Shown piece after piece: positions 1 through 8,022 of a stretch of 64,000 nucleotides of DNA. Under the pieces are notes generated by a model that had not been told where the DNA came from, ran no database searches, and saw only the letters and a program-made list of their open reading frames with translations. The translations under genes and the position numbers were made by a program. The DNA comes from Sphingomonas leidyi (GTDB lineage Bacteria; Pseudomonadota; Alphaproteobacteria; Sphingomonadales; Sphingomonadaceae): the NCBI RefSeq assembly GCF_011761945.1, contig NZ_JAASQV010000001.1:1302001-1366000 (forward strand), in the 5' to 3' direction. How positions within the stretch are numbered: position 1 is the first letter of the stretch; every line of letters starts with the position of its first letter.

Positions 1-1
1 C

Positions 2-2524
2 ACGATTGCGCCGGACCCGGACGGTGTGGGGCCGCTGCGCTATCTGGCGGTGCGCAACAGCTACGATGCGGCTGGTCGCCTGGTGAAGGTGGAGAAGGGC
101 CAGCTCGCGGACTGGATGCCGGAAGCCACGGAGCCGAAGGACTGGACTGGCTTCACTATCCACCAGACGGTGGAGACCGTCTATGACGTGATGAGCCGCA
201 AAACGCACGAGCGGGTGCGCGAGGGGGTCAACGGCCCGATCCATCAGGTAACGCAATACAGCTATGACGCTTTGGGCCGGCTGGAGTGTACGGCGGTGCG
301 GATGAACCTGGCGGCGTTCGGAAGCCTGCCGGCAAGCGCCTGTGCGTTGGGGGCGGAAGGGAGCCAGGGCCCGGACCGGATCACGAAGAACGTCTATGAC
401 GCGGCCGGCCAACTGGTGCAGGTGCGCAAGGCCGTGGCTTCGAGCCTGGAGCAGGCCTATGCGACCTACAGCTACACGGCGAACGGCAAGCAGGAATATG
501 TCGTAGACGCGAACGGCAACAAGGCGCGGCTGGTCTATGACGGGCACGATCGCCAGGTGCAGTGGCAATTCCCCTCGGCGAGCGCGCCGGGCGGCTACAA
601 TCCCTCGACGCCTGCCAATGCGCTGGCGACGGCGGGCGCGGTCAACGCCAACGACCGCGAGGAATATGGCTATGACGCGAACGGCAACCGCACGTCGCTG
701 AGGAAGCGCGACGGGCGGGTGTTCGGCTATACCTTCGACGCGCTCAACCGGATGAGCTCGAAGATCGTGCCGACGGCGTGCGTGGCGGGCTATGCCTGCA
801 CCAGCGTGAACCCCTCGGCGACGCGCAGCGTCTATTACAGCTACGATCTGCGCGGCCTGCAGACGGCGGCGCGGTTCGACAGCGCGAGCGGCGCGGATGC
901 AGTGACCAACGGCTATGACGGGTTCGGGCGACTGACATCGAGCACCACCAGCATGGCCGGGGTGAGCCGCAGCCTGAGCTATCAATATGATGCCGACGGC
1001 AACCGGACGCGGATCACCCATCCGGACGGCAATGTCTTCACCTATGCCTATGACGGTCTCGACCGGCCGGTGGACACCTATGAGAGCGGGCTGTACCAGC
1101 GGCTGCATTTCGATTGGGACAGCCAGGGGCGCCGCTGGGGCGAATGGCGCGGTTCGGTCTTCTCGACCTATGGCTATGATCCGATCTCGCGGCCGGCGAG
1201 CATCACCCATGACCTGGCCGGCTCGGCCTATGATGTGACGACGTCTCTCGGCTATAATCCGGCAAGCCAGATCGTCAGCAGGACGCGGTCCAACGATGCC
1301 TATGCGTTCACGGGTTTCGTGAACGTCAATCGAGGCTATGCGCCGAACGGGCTCAACCAATATGCGAGCGTGGCCGGCACCGGCTTCGGCTATGATGCCA
1401 ATGGCAACCTGATCTCGGATGGCACTACCAGCTACGCCTATGACGCCGAGAACCGGCTGGTCGCGAACTCGGCGGGCGTGAACCTGGTCTATGATCCGCT
1501 GGGGCGGCTCTACCAGGTCTATCGGGCCGGAGTGAGCGATACGCGCTTCCTCTATGACGGCGACCAGCTCACGGTCGAATATGACGGGTCGGGCAATCTG
1601 CTGCGGCGCTATGTGCACAGTGTTGGCGAAGACGATCCGATGCTCTGGTACGAGGGGGCATCGCTCGCCGACCTGCGCAGCATGCAGGTCGATCATCAGG
1701 GCTCGATCGTGTCGGTCGCCGATGCCAGCGGCAACAAGCTCGCGATCAACAGTTATGATGAATATGGCATCCCGGGGGCGGGCAACATGGGCAGGTTCCA
1801 ATATACCGGCCAGGCCTGGATCCCCGAACTGGGCATGTATCACTACAAGGCCCGCATCTACTCGCCCACCCTCGGGCGGTTCCTGCAGACCGACCCCATC
1901 GGGTATCAGGATCAGGTCAATCTCTATGCTTATGTCGGGAATGATCCGGTCAACGGCAGAGACCCGACAGGCAATTTTGCCGAGGATTTCAGTTTGGTGG
2001 GGAGGGAATGTTCAGCTGGTAGCGTATGCGTTACCTATGGCGGCCTCAATGCAGCTATCGATCCGGGTGGCGCCGGAAAGAAGGGGGGCGGTGGTCGACC
2101 TGGCAATGGCGAAGCCGGTAGGACTAGCAGCGCGGCGGGAAGCGGCAATGCTGATAAGAAATATCGCCCCGGGCCGAACCCTGGAACCCGCCAATGGAAA
2201 GATCCCAACGGGAAAACACATTATGGGTCCTGGCCTCAAGATGGCAGAAAGGGAGGAGATGGGACTGGCGTGCATCCCAATAGCAAATATCCCGACGGAA
2301 CACCCGTTTCCGGAAAGGGGGCGCCCACGCCTAGCCCAACTCCCAGCCCGGAAGTAGCATCACCATCCAATGCCCGTGCTATAAATGGGGTTTCTCCCAC
2401 TGCAGGCACTGCCCTTGGTATCCTTGGGATTGGCGTTGTCGGCGCATGCATCTTACTTGAGCCGTGTGGCGCGGTTCTAGGTACTATCACGGCAGCAGGT
2501 GCAGTGGTGGTGGTTGCGCAGTAG
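2..2524 (+). CDS. RHS/YD-repeat protein, 3' portion (5' end outside window)
   Basis: The reading frame is open from base 2, so the GTG at 26 is unlikely to be the true start and this is the C-terminal part of a larger RHS protein. About 620 residues are tandem YD repeats of the YDAxGR / YGYDxxGN type, which in this family form a hollow shell around a toxin. The conserved core end (GRFLQTDPIGYQDQVNLYAY, then GNDPVNGRDPTG) lies near 1875-1970. After it comes a non-repetitive tip of about 180 residues: a Gly/Lys-rich stretch, a Pro-rich PTPSPTPSPE segment and a final hydrophobic stretch of about 35 residues. The tip has visibly lower GC than the repeat part, as expected for an exchangeable toxin module. 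I do not recognise its activity. The next gene is a plausible immunity partner. Confidence 0.9.
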   Translation, partial: TIAPDPDGVGPLRYLAVRNSYDAAGRLVKVEKGQLADWMPEATEPKDWTGFTIHQTVETVYDVMSRKTHERVREGVNGPIHQVTQYSYDALGRLECTAVRMNLAAFGSLPASACALGAEGSQGPDRITKNVYDAAGQLVQVRKAVASSLEQAYATYSYTANGKQEYVVDANGNKARLVYDGHDRQVQWQFPSASAPGGYNPSTPANALATAGAVNANDREEYGYDANGNRTSLRKRDGRVFGYTFDALNRMSSKIVPTACVAGYACTSVNPSATRSVYYSYDLRGLQTAARFDSASGADAVTNGYDGFGRLTSSTTSMAGVSRSLSYQYDADGNRTRITHPDGNVFTYAYDGLDRPVDTYESGLYQRLHFDWDSQGRRWGEWRGSVFSTYGYDPISRPASITHDLAGSAYDVTTSLGYNPASQIVSRTRSNDAYAFTGFVNVNRGYAPNGLNQYASVAGTGFGYDANGNLISDGTTSYAYDAENRLVANSAGVNLVYDPLGRLYQVYRAGVSDTRFLYDGDQLTVEYDGSGNLLRRYVHSVGEDDPMLWYEGASLADLRSMQVDHQGSIVSVADASGNKLAINSYDEYGIPGAGNMGRFQYTGQAWIPELGMYHYKARIYSPTLGRFLQTDPIGYQDQVNLYAYVGNDPVNGRDPTGNFAEDFSLVGRECSAGSVCVTYGGLNAAIDPGGAGKKGGGGRPGNGEAGRTSSAAGSGNADKKYRPGPNPGTRQWKDPNGKTHYGSWPQDGRKGGDGTGVHPNSKYPDGTPVSGKGAPTPSPTPSPEVASPSNARAINGVSPTAGTALGILGIGVVGACILLEPCGAVLGTITAAGAVVVVAQ

Positions 2525-2636
2525 GAGGTCATCACCATACTCTATGGGTGGAGAATGGGTTGCAAATCCCTTTGCGGGAATAGCCTCCGATGCCCGGCTC
2601 TCCGAAGCGTCTCAAAGAAGTGCGAGGGTAGCGATC

Positions 2637-2948
2637 ATGATGAGTGAAGAAAATAAATTGAGAATATTTGATGAGGCGTTTCTTGCTGAAGAAAATGGCG
2701 AGATTTCGTCTGCTATAGAATTGTATCTCATAATCGCTAATGAGAAGTATGTCTCTGCGCAGGTAAATCTTGGGAACATATTTGATGATATAGGCAGGCA
2801 TGAGGATGCCGCATACTGGTACAAGCGGGCCGTTAGGCAGGGAAATAGAGATGCTGCTCAGAATTTAGTCGTGCATTTCAGGGATCTTGGACAAAGAAGA
2901 AGGGAGAATTACTGGAAAAGAAGATATTCCGATATGGGCACTGCTTAA
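2637..2948 (+). CDS. small Sel1-like repeat protein, probable immunity partner of the RHS tip
   Basis: This 103-residue protein has helical repeats of the Sel1/TPR type (AQVNLGNIFDDIGRHEDAAY, followed by WYKRAVRQGNRDAAQNL). The frame is open further upstream, but I place the start at the ATG at 2637 (a second ATG follows at 2640) because GAGGG at 2624-2628 is well spaced before it. It is AT-rich compared with nearly everything else here (AAA, AAT, ATA, AGA codons), matching the low-GC RHS tip just upstream, so tip and partner probably arrived together. There is no signal peptide or membrane segment, so it should be cytoplasmic. Small genes directly after RHS tips usually encode immunity proteins. 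That role is inferred from position only. Confidence 0.7.
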   Translation: MMSEENKLRIFDEAFLAEENGEISSAIELYLIIANEKYVSAQVNLGNIFDDIGRHEDAAYWYKRAVRQGNRDAAQNLVVHFRDLGQRRRENYWKRRYSDMGTA

Positions 2949-3072
2949 ATAATAGAATCCATCTATGCGTTGCGATACGTGCCGTCCTTTCGCCATGCTG
3001 CATCCGCTTCTTTCCGGTCATTGCCTGTAAGGTGCGGTGTAAGGAGCGCGGCAATCCCGAATGGCGCGATAA

Positions 3073-3417
3073 CGATCTTCAGGCGCGCACCTCACCCCGG
3101 AGTATGCGGCAACGCGGGTCCAGTCGGTAAACGCAATGATCGACGGCATGATTAGCCCGCAGGCAATTCAAGTGGCAATGGAGCGTGCGGCGCAATTGCC
3201 GCCGGATAACCGGGCCAGAAAGCCACTCGACCTCACATCAATTCATCACGGCGGTTTCAATCAGTTTCATGTGTCGATTGACCCCCGCGACACCATTGCA
3301 ATTAGGTTCGAGCGGCGCAGGTTGAGCTGGCAAGTGACCGATCTCAAGCTGGTCCATGACTTAAATCGAGCATTCGCTCGACCTGACGACGCCGCCATGA
3401 TTCCCAACCCGGAATAG
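3073..3417 (+). pseudogene. DUF2939-like remnant, probably decayed
   Basis: A frame open from 3073 to a stop at 3415-3417 resembles the C-terminal half of DUF2939 envelope proteins: a helical stretch (NAMIDGMISPQAIQVAMERA), then a beta part ending in IRFERRRLSWQVTDLKL. The N-terminal membrane anchor and first half of that family are missing, and upstream frames contain stops (for example TAA at 3070-3072). An ATG at 3136 could give a 93-residue product, but it has no clear ribosome-binding site. I read it as a leftover in the accessory patch behind the RHS locus. The family match is by eye and uncertain. Confidence 0.4.
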
Positions 3418-3606
3418 AGAGCCAGTCTTTGCGAGAATGTCTGCAAGCAGCGCGAACATCTCATTGTCGTAAGGCCGCTTGGACCGCTGTTCGATAATGA
3501 GGCGCGCTGCGTCGAATATCCGAGCGCATCTCCAGCATGTGGTCATAAATGTAATTTTGACCCGCTATCACTATACCCCCCCGACGAAAGCCGGGTTTCC
3601 AGGCGA

Positions 3607-4215
3607 TCAGCCCTTCAGCAAAGCCGCTTCGCGCGCCAGCGCCTCGACCTGCTCGTAGCTCGCGCCCTTCGGCGTGACCCAGGATCCGCCCACGCACAGG
3701 ATCGGATCGAACGCCAGCCATTCCGGCGCGGTCGCGGCCGAGATCCCGCCGGTCGGGCAGAATTTGCACTGGTAGAAGGGCGCGGCGAGTGCCTTCAGCG
3801 CCTTCAGTCCGCCCGAAGTCTCGGCCGGGAAGAATTTGAAATGTTCCAGCCCCAGGTCGAGCCCGCGCATGATGTCGCCGGCATTGGCAACGCCAGGCAG
3901 ATAGGGCACGCCGCTGCGGGTGATTGCGTCGCCCAGCCTGTCCGTCAGGCCCGGCGAGACGATGAACTCGGCATCCGCCTTCATCACCTGCTCGAACTGA
4001 TCGGTATTCACGACCGTGCCCGCGCCGACGATCGCACCCTCGACCTGCTTCATCTCGGCGATCGCTTCCAGCGCCGCCCCGGTACGCAGCGTCACTTCGA
4101 GCACGCGCAGGCCACCCTTCACCAGTGCCTCCGCCAGCGGGCGGGCGGTAGCGGCGTCTTCGATCACGAGCACCGGGATCACCGGCGCGGTCTTCATGAT
4201 GGCTTCGATATTCAA
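3607..4215 (-). CDS. eda: KDPG aldolase (2-dehydro-3-deoxy-phosphogluconate aldolase)
   Basis: Last enzyme of the Entner-Doudoroff pathway, splitting KDPG into pyruvate and glyceraldehyde-3-phosphate in the cytoplasm. From the TTG at 4215 the protein has 202 residues, normal for the family. Lys127 in HFKFFPAE is the Schiff-base lysine, with Glu40 and Arg44 in VLEVTLRT, plus the phosphate-binding CPTGGI and CVGGSW segments. I prefer the TTG over the ATG at 4197 because it restores the conserved N-terminus (LNIEAIMK before the APVIPVLV strand), has AGGAG about 8 bases upstream, and overlaps the glk stop as TTGA, which implies translational coupling. It is the last gene of the zwf-pgl-edd-glk-eda cluster. 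Confidence 0.95.
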   Translation of the reverse strand: MNIEAIMKTAPVIPVLVIEDAATARPLAEALVKGGLRVLEVTLRTGAALEAIAEMKQVEGAIVGAGTVVNTDQFEQVMKADAEFIVSPGLTDRLGDAITRSGVPYLPGVANAGDIMRGLDLGLEHFKFFPAETSGGLKALKALAAPFYQCKFCPTGGISAATAPEWLAFDPILCVGGSWVTPKGASYEQVEALAREAALLKG

Positions 4216-5180
4216 AGGGCATGCTCCTGCGCGAATGCCGCGGCGGCGCCGTACAGGCCCGGCTGCGGGTGCGTGATGAGCTTCACCGGAATGGAAGACA
4301 TCAGCCCCTGGAACCGGCCCTTGGCGACGAACCGCTGGCCGAAGCCCGACTGCAACAGATGGTCCTTCAAGCGCAAGCCCAGACCGCCGGCGATCACGAC
4401 GCCGCTGGGGCCATGGCACAGCGCCAGGTCCCCGGCGACCGCGCCCAGGCTCAGGCAGAAGCGATCGAGCGCCGCCACCGCCAGTTCGTCCTTGCCGTCC
4501 AGCGCCAGGCTCCAGATCGCCTTGTCGTCGAGCCGATGGACCGGCTTGCCCTCGAGCTCGGCCAGCGTTTCGTAGAGCGAGACGATCGCCGGCCCGGCCG
4601 CTACGCGTTCCTTGGAGACGCGGGTATAGGTCTTGCGCAGCCGCTTCACGAGCGCGTCCTCGATCGGATCGAGCGGCGCGAAGTCGCTATGCCCGCCCTC
4701 GGTGGCGATCACGTCATATCCGGCGCGGTGGCGGAAGACCTGCGCCACGCCCAGTCCGGTGCCCGGGCCGCACACGGTGATCGAACCCTTGCCGGGCAGC
4801 GGTTCGTCGGGCCCGCACAGATGGAGGAAATGCTCCTCGCCCATCTGCGCGACGGCATGGCCGATCGCTTCGAAATCATTGACCACCGTCCAGGTATCGG
4901 CGCCCAGCCGCTCGGGGATGAGGGCGGGGCGGATGACCCAGGGATTGTTGGTCAGCTTGATGATGTCGCCGCCCACCGGCGATGCCACCGCCAGCGCCGC
5001 CGCCTTGGGCAATTCGCGGCCCAGCGCCTCGCCATAGGCCTGCCAGGCGAGTTGCAGGCTGGGATGCTCGGCGACTTTCTGCGTGACCGGCTCGCTGATC
5101 GAGACCACGCGACCCTCTGCCACTTCGGCAATGGCAAAGCGGGCGTGCGTGCCCCCGATATCGACCGCGACGACTTCCAT
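4212..5180 (-). CDS. glk: glucokinase
   Basis: Phosphorylates glucose with ATP to glucose-6-phosphate, feeding zwf of the same cluster. The 322-residue protein starts at the ATG at 5180, preceded by AGGAGC six bases upstream, although the frame is open further. N-terminal VDIGGTHARF is the ATP phosphate-binding loop; VNDFEAIGHA, GPGTGLGVA and TEGGHSDFAP are the sugar-binding and catalytic segments of proteobacterial glucokinases (E. coli Glk has 321 residues). It follows edd after about 150 bases that hold a REP-like palindrome, and its stop overlaps the start of eda. Confidence 0.95.
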   Translation of the reverse strand: MEVVAVDIGGTHARFAIAEVAEGRVVSISEPVTQKVAEHPSLQLAWQAYGEALGRELPKAAALAVASPVGGDIIKLTNNPWVIRPALIPERLGADTWTVVNDFEAIGHAVAQMGEEHFLHLCGPDEPLPGKGSITVCGPGTGLGVAQVFRHRAGYDVIATEGGHSDFAPLDPIEDALVKRLRKTYTRVSKERVAAGPAIVSLYETLAELEGKPVHRLDDKAIWSLALDGKDELAVAALDRFCLSLGAVAGDLALCHGPSGVVIAGGLGLRLKDHLLQSGFGQRFVAKGRFQGLMSSIPVKLITHPQPGLYGAAAAFAQEHAL

Positions 5181-5296
5181 TCGGGCTCCTGATCCTCTCT
5201 CGCGCCGTGGCCTGTCAACGTTGCCAGACCCGGCTGCGCCCTTCTTCCCCCGTGCGGCGCAGAAGTAAAGGGTAACCGTTCTCACGATGCCCCGGT

Positions 5297-5347
5297 CATC
5301 CCGGCGGAAGCCGGGATGGCGGTTGAACCTACAGCCCGGCTTCCGCC
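5297..5347. repeat. REP-like palindrome at the 3' end of edd
   Basis: CATCCCGGC (5297-5305) and GCCGGGATG (5310-5318) form a 9-bp hairpin with loop GGAA. A wider 13-bp inverted pair, GGCGGAAGCCGGG (5303-5315) and CCCGGCTTCCGCC (5335-5347), places one arm inside the last codons of edd. A diverged half-copy lies at about 3590-3602 beside the eda stop. Related palindromes occur at 47408-47485 and 59897-59977. The hairpin could slow transcription or stabilise the edd mRNA between edd and glk. Confidence 0.7.
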
Positions 5348-7149
5348 AGCATTGCCGAGGCGCCCCTTTCGGCCTCGTCGCAATGGTGGCGCAGCATCGC
5401 GAACAATTCGCGGCCGGTGCCGATCGCCGGAGGGGGCGTGGGAACGTGCGCGCGCGCATCCCATTCGGCGGCATCGACCAGGGCGTTCAGCTCGCCCGTC
5501 TCGGCGCAGAGCCGCACCACATCGCCGTCGCGCAGCTTGGCGATCGGCCCGCCACCCAGTGCCTCGGGGCTGAGATGGATCGCGCACGGCACCTTGCCGC
5601 TGGCGCCCGACATGCGCCCGTCGGTTACCAGCGCGACCTTGAACCCGCGATTCTGGAGGACGCCCAGCGGCGGCGTGAGCTTGTGCAGTTCGGGCATGCC
5701 GTTGGCCTTGGGGCCCTGGAAGCGCACGACCACCACCACGTCGCGATCGAGCTCGCCGGCCTTGAATGCGGCCTGTACTTCGGCTTGGTCCTGGAACACG
5801 CGGCATGGCGCCTCGATCGTCCAGCGCTCGCGCTCGACGGCGGAGACCTTGATGCAGGCGCGGCCCAGATTGCCCTTGAGGATGCGGAAGCCGCCTTCGG
5901 GCGAGAAGGGCGCATCGGCGGTGCGCAGGATCGTGTCGTCGCCGCTCCGGGCGCCATGCTCGGTCCATACCAGCTGGTCGCCCGCCATTTCCGGCTTGCG
6001 GCCATAATCGGCCATACCGCCCTTGCCGACGGTCAGCGTGTCGCCGTGCATCAGCCCGGCGTCCAGCAACTCGCGGATCACGAAGCTCGGCCCGCCCGCA
6101 TCCTCGAAGCCGTTCACGTCCGCCGAGCCATTGGGGTAGACGCGCGCCAGCAGCGGCACCACGCGCGAAAGCCGGTCGAAATCGTCCCAGTCGATCGTGA
6201 TCCCGGCTGCCCGCGCGAACGCCGGCACATGGATCAGATGGTTGGTCGAGCCGCCGGTGGCGAGCAGCACGATTGCCGCGTTCACGATCGCCTTTTCGTC
6301 GACGACATGGCCGATCGGGCGATAGTCGTCGCCGTTCCAGCCGATCTCGGCGAGCCGGTGGACGGCGGCACGGGTCAGCTCCTGGCGCAGCTTGGTGCCG
6401 GGGTTGGCGAAGGCCGCGCCCGGCATGTGCAGGCCCATCGCCTCCATCATCATCTGGTTGGAATTCGCGGTGCCGTAGAAAGTGCAGGTGCCCTTGGAGT
6501 GATAGGCCGCGATCTCGGCGTCGAGCAGTTCGTCGCGGCCGATCTTCCCTTCTGCGTACAGCTCGCGGATCTTGGCCTTTTCCTTGTTGGCCAGGCCCGA
6601 TCGCATCGGTCCGCCTGGCACCAGCACCATCGGCAGATGGCCGAAGCGCAGCGCCCCCATCACCAGGCCGGGCACGATCTTGTCGCAGATGCCGAGCAGC
6701 GCCGCGCCCTCGAAAGTGCGGTGGGAAAGGGCGACCGCGGTGCTCAGCGCGATCGTGTCGCGGCTGAACAGCGAGAGCTCCATGCCCTGATAGCCCTGGG
6801 TCACCCCGTCGCACATCGCCGGCACGCCGCCGGCCACCTGCGCGGTGGCCCCGGCCTCGTGCGCCCAGACCTTCATCTGCTCGGGATAGCGGTAATAGAC
6901 CGCGTGCGCCGAGAGCATGTCGTTATAGGCGGTGACGATGCCGATGTTCATCGAATGCCCGGCCTTTAGCTGGTCGCGCTGCTCGTCGGTGCCCGCATAG
7001 GCATGGGCGAGGTTGGCGCAGCCGAGCTTGGGCCGGTCGTTGCCCGATTCGCGCTCGGCATCGACCAGCGCGAGATAGGCGCGGCGGCGCGCCTTGGAGC
7101 GTTCGATGACGCGATCGGTGACGGCGGCGATTTCGGAATGCAGGGTCAT
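5329..7149 (-). CDS. edd: phosphogluconate dehydratase
   Basis: Dehydrates 6-phosphogluconate to KDPG, the defining Entner-Doudoroff step. The 606-residue protein (E. coli Edd has 603) belongs to the IlvD/Edd family of Fe-S dehydratases. Visible family segments include GVPAMCDGVTQGY, LLGICDKIVPG, GTCTFYGTANSNQ, ATGGSTNHLIH and VTDGRMSGASGKVP. Cysteines in the CDGVTQG, CDKI and GTCTFYGTA segments are expected to hold the cluster. The start is the ATG at 7149, with GAGG upstream, 14 bases after the pgl stop. The last codons overlap a REP-like arm. Confidence 0.96.
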   Translation of the reverse strand: MTLHSEIAAVTDRVIERSKARRRAYLALVDAERESGNDRPKLGCANLAHAYAGTDEQRDQLKAGHSMNIGIVTAYNDMLSAHAVYYRYPEQMKVWAHEAGATAQVAGGVPAMCDGVTQGYQGMELSLFSRDTIALSTAVALSHRTFEGAALLGICDKIVPGLVMGALRFGHLPMVLVPGGPMRSGLANKEKAKIRELYAEGKIGRDELLDAEIAAYHSKGTCTFYGTANSNQMMMEAMGLHMPGAAFANPGTKLRQELTRAAVHRLAEIGWNGDDYRPIGHVVDEKAIVNAAIVLLATGGSTNHLIHVPAFARAAGITIDWDDFDRLSRVVPLLARVYPNGSADVNGFEDAGGPSFVIRELLDAGLMHGDTLTVGKGGMADYGRKPEMAGDQLVWTEHGARSGDDTILRTADAPFSPEGGFRILKGNLGRACIKVSAVERERWTIEAPCRVFQDQAEVQAAFKAGELDRDVVVVVRFQGPKANGMPELHKLTPPLGVLQNRGFKVALVTDGRMSGASGKVPCAIHLSPEALGGGPIAKLRDGDVVRLCAETGELNALVDAAEWDARAHVPTPPPAIGTGRELFAMLRHHCDEAERGASAMLAEAGL

Positions 7150-7163
7150 GACTTGGCCTCGGA

Positions 7164-7871
7164 TTACGCTGCCCAGTGGATATCGACGGGCAGCTCGACA
7201 TCGGCGAGCACCCGGCCGACCGGATAGCTCGAAGAGGCGCCCTGTTCGATCGCCGCTTCCAGCACCTCCTTCTTGGCCTCGCCGACGATCGCGATCATCA
7301 GCGCGCGGGCGGAGACAATGGCGGCGCGCGACAGCGTCACGCGGGCGACGGGGGCTTCCGGGGGCAGGGGATCGGGCATCACGCCCAGCGCGCGGCGTTC
7401 CTTCGGGCCGTTCAGCGCCTCGTCGAAATCGGGGCCGGGGAAGATCGAGGCGCAATGCCCGTCGCCGCCCACGCCGAGCAGGCACAGGTCGAGCGGCCAG
7501 TGCACGTCCTGGAGCAGCGCATCCGCCGAGCGGCCCGCCGCCTTGTAGTCCGGCGCCTTGTCGCTCACCAGCGGGATGACCCGCGCGCCCTTGGGGATGA
7601 AGATCTTGCCGATCGCGGTGACGTTCGACAGCGGATCGCCCAGCGGAACGATGCGATCGTCGCCCGGGATGATCGTCACGCGCTTCCAGTCGATCTTGGC
7701 CTTGGCCAGCTTCTCGTAGATCGGCAGCGGCGTCCTGCCGCCCGCCAGCGCGATCACCGCGGCACCGCGGGCGTCGATCGCGCTCTCGATGATGAAGCCG
7801 ATATCGCCCGCGACGGCCTCGGCCATCTCGTCGGCATCGTCATAGTCCCACCATTCGATTTCGGTCGTCAT
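7164..7871 (-). CDS. pgl: 6-phosphogluconolactonase
   Basis: Hydrolyses 6-phosphogluconolactone, made by Zwf, to 6-phosphogluconate, the substrate of Edd. The 235-residue protein of the DevB/SOL type starts at the ATG at 7871 with AAGGA six bases upstream. Family segments are IALAGGRTPLPIYEKLA (phosphosugar binding), IIPGDDRIVP and LLGVGGDGHCASIFPG. It lies between zwf (151 bases upstream) and edd (14 bases downstream), matching the reaction order of the pathway. Confidence 0.94.
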   Translation of the reverse strand: MTTEIEWWDYDDADEMAEAVAGDIGFIIESAIDARGAAVIALAGGRTPLPIYEKLAKAKIDWKRVTIIPGDDRIVPLGDPLSNVTAIGKIFIPKGARVIPLVSDKAPDYKAAGRSADALLQDVHWPLDLCLLGVGGDGHCASIFPGPDFDEALNGPKERRALGVMPDPLPPEAPVARVTLSRAAIVSARALMIAIVGEAKKEVLEAAIEQGASSSYPVGRVLADVELPVDIHWAA

Positions 7872-7965
7872 GTTCGTTCCTTGTGTTCGGGTGGGTGTTC
7901 CTGGCGCAAGATCATCGTCGCACCGAACTGTTCGACGATTATCTCCCGCCAAATATCCCATCTTC

Positions 7966-7991
7966 GTCCTCCCTGCCTGCGCAGGGAGGAC
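7966..7991. repeat. perfect hairpin between zwf and pgl
   Basis: GTCCTCCCTGC (7966-7976) and GCAGGGAGGAC (7981-7991) form a perfect 11-bp stem with a 4-base CTGC loop. No T-run follows on the minus strand, so it is not a classical terminator. It resembles the REP-like palindromes seen elsewhere in the window and could adjust the zwf to pgl expression ratio. Confidence 0.6.
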
Positions 7992-8022
7992 GGCTAAGTT
8001 CGTGGCGCCGCCCCAGTGTAGC

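Noticed and set aside
2970..3155. 61-residue frame upstream of the DUF2939-like remnant
   Set aside because: Arg/Ala/Pro-rich with no ribosome-binding site and no similarity to the missing N-terminal half of the family.
3361..3546. 61-residue minus-strand frame between the DUF2939-like remnant and eda
   Set aside because: The middle part looks protein-like, but third-position GC is not elevated, there is no ribosome-binding site and it overlaps the remnant. It may be a fragment of a lost gene; not supported as a CDS.
5287..6969. 560-residue plus-strand frame opposite edd
   Set aside because: Composition is typical of the antisense of a GC-rich gene (His/Arg/Gly/Leu-rich, no domain), while edd on the other strand has full motifs.
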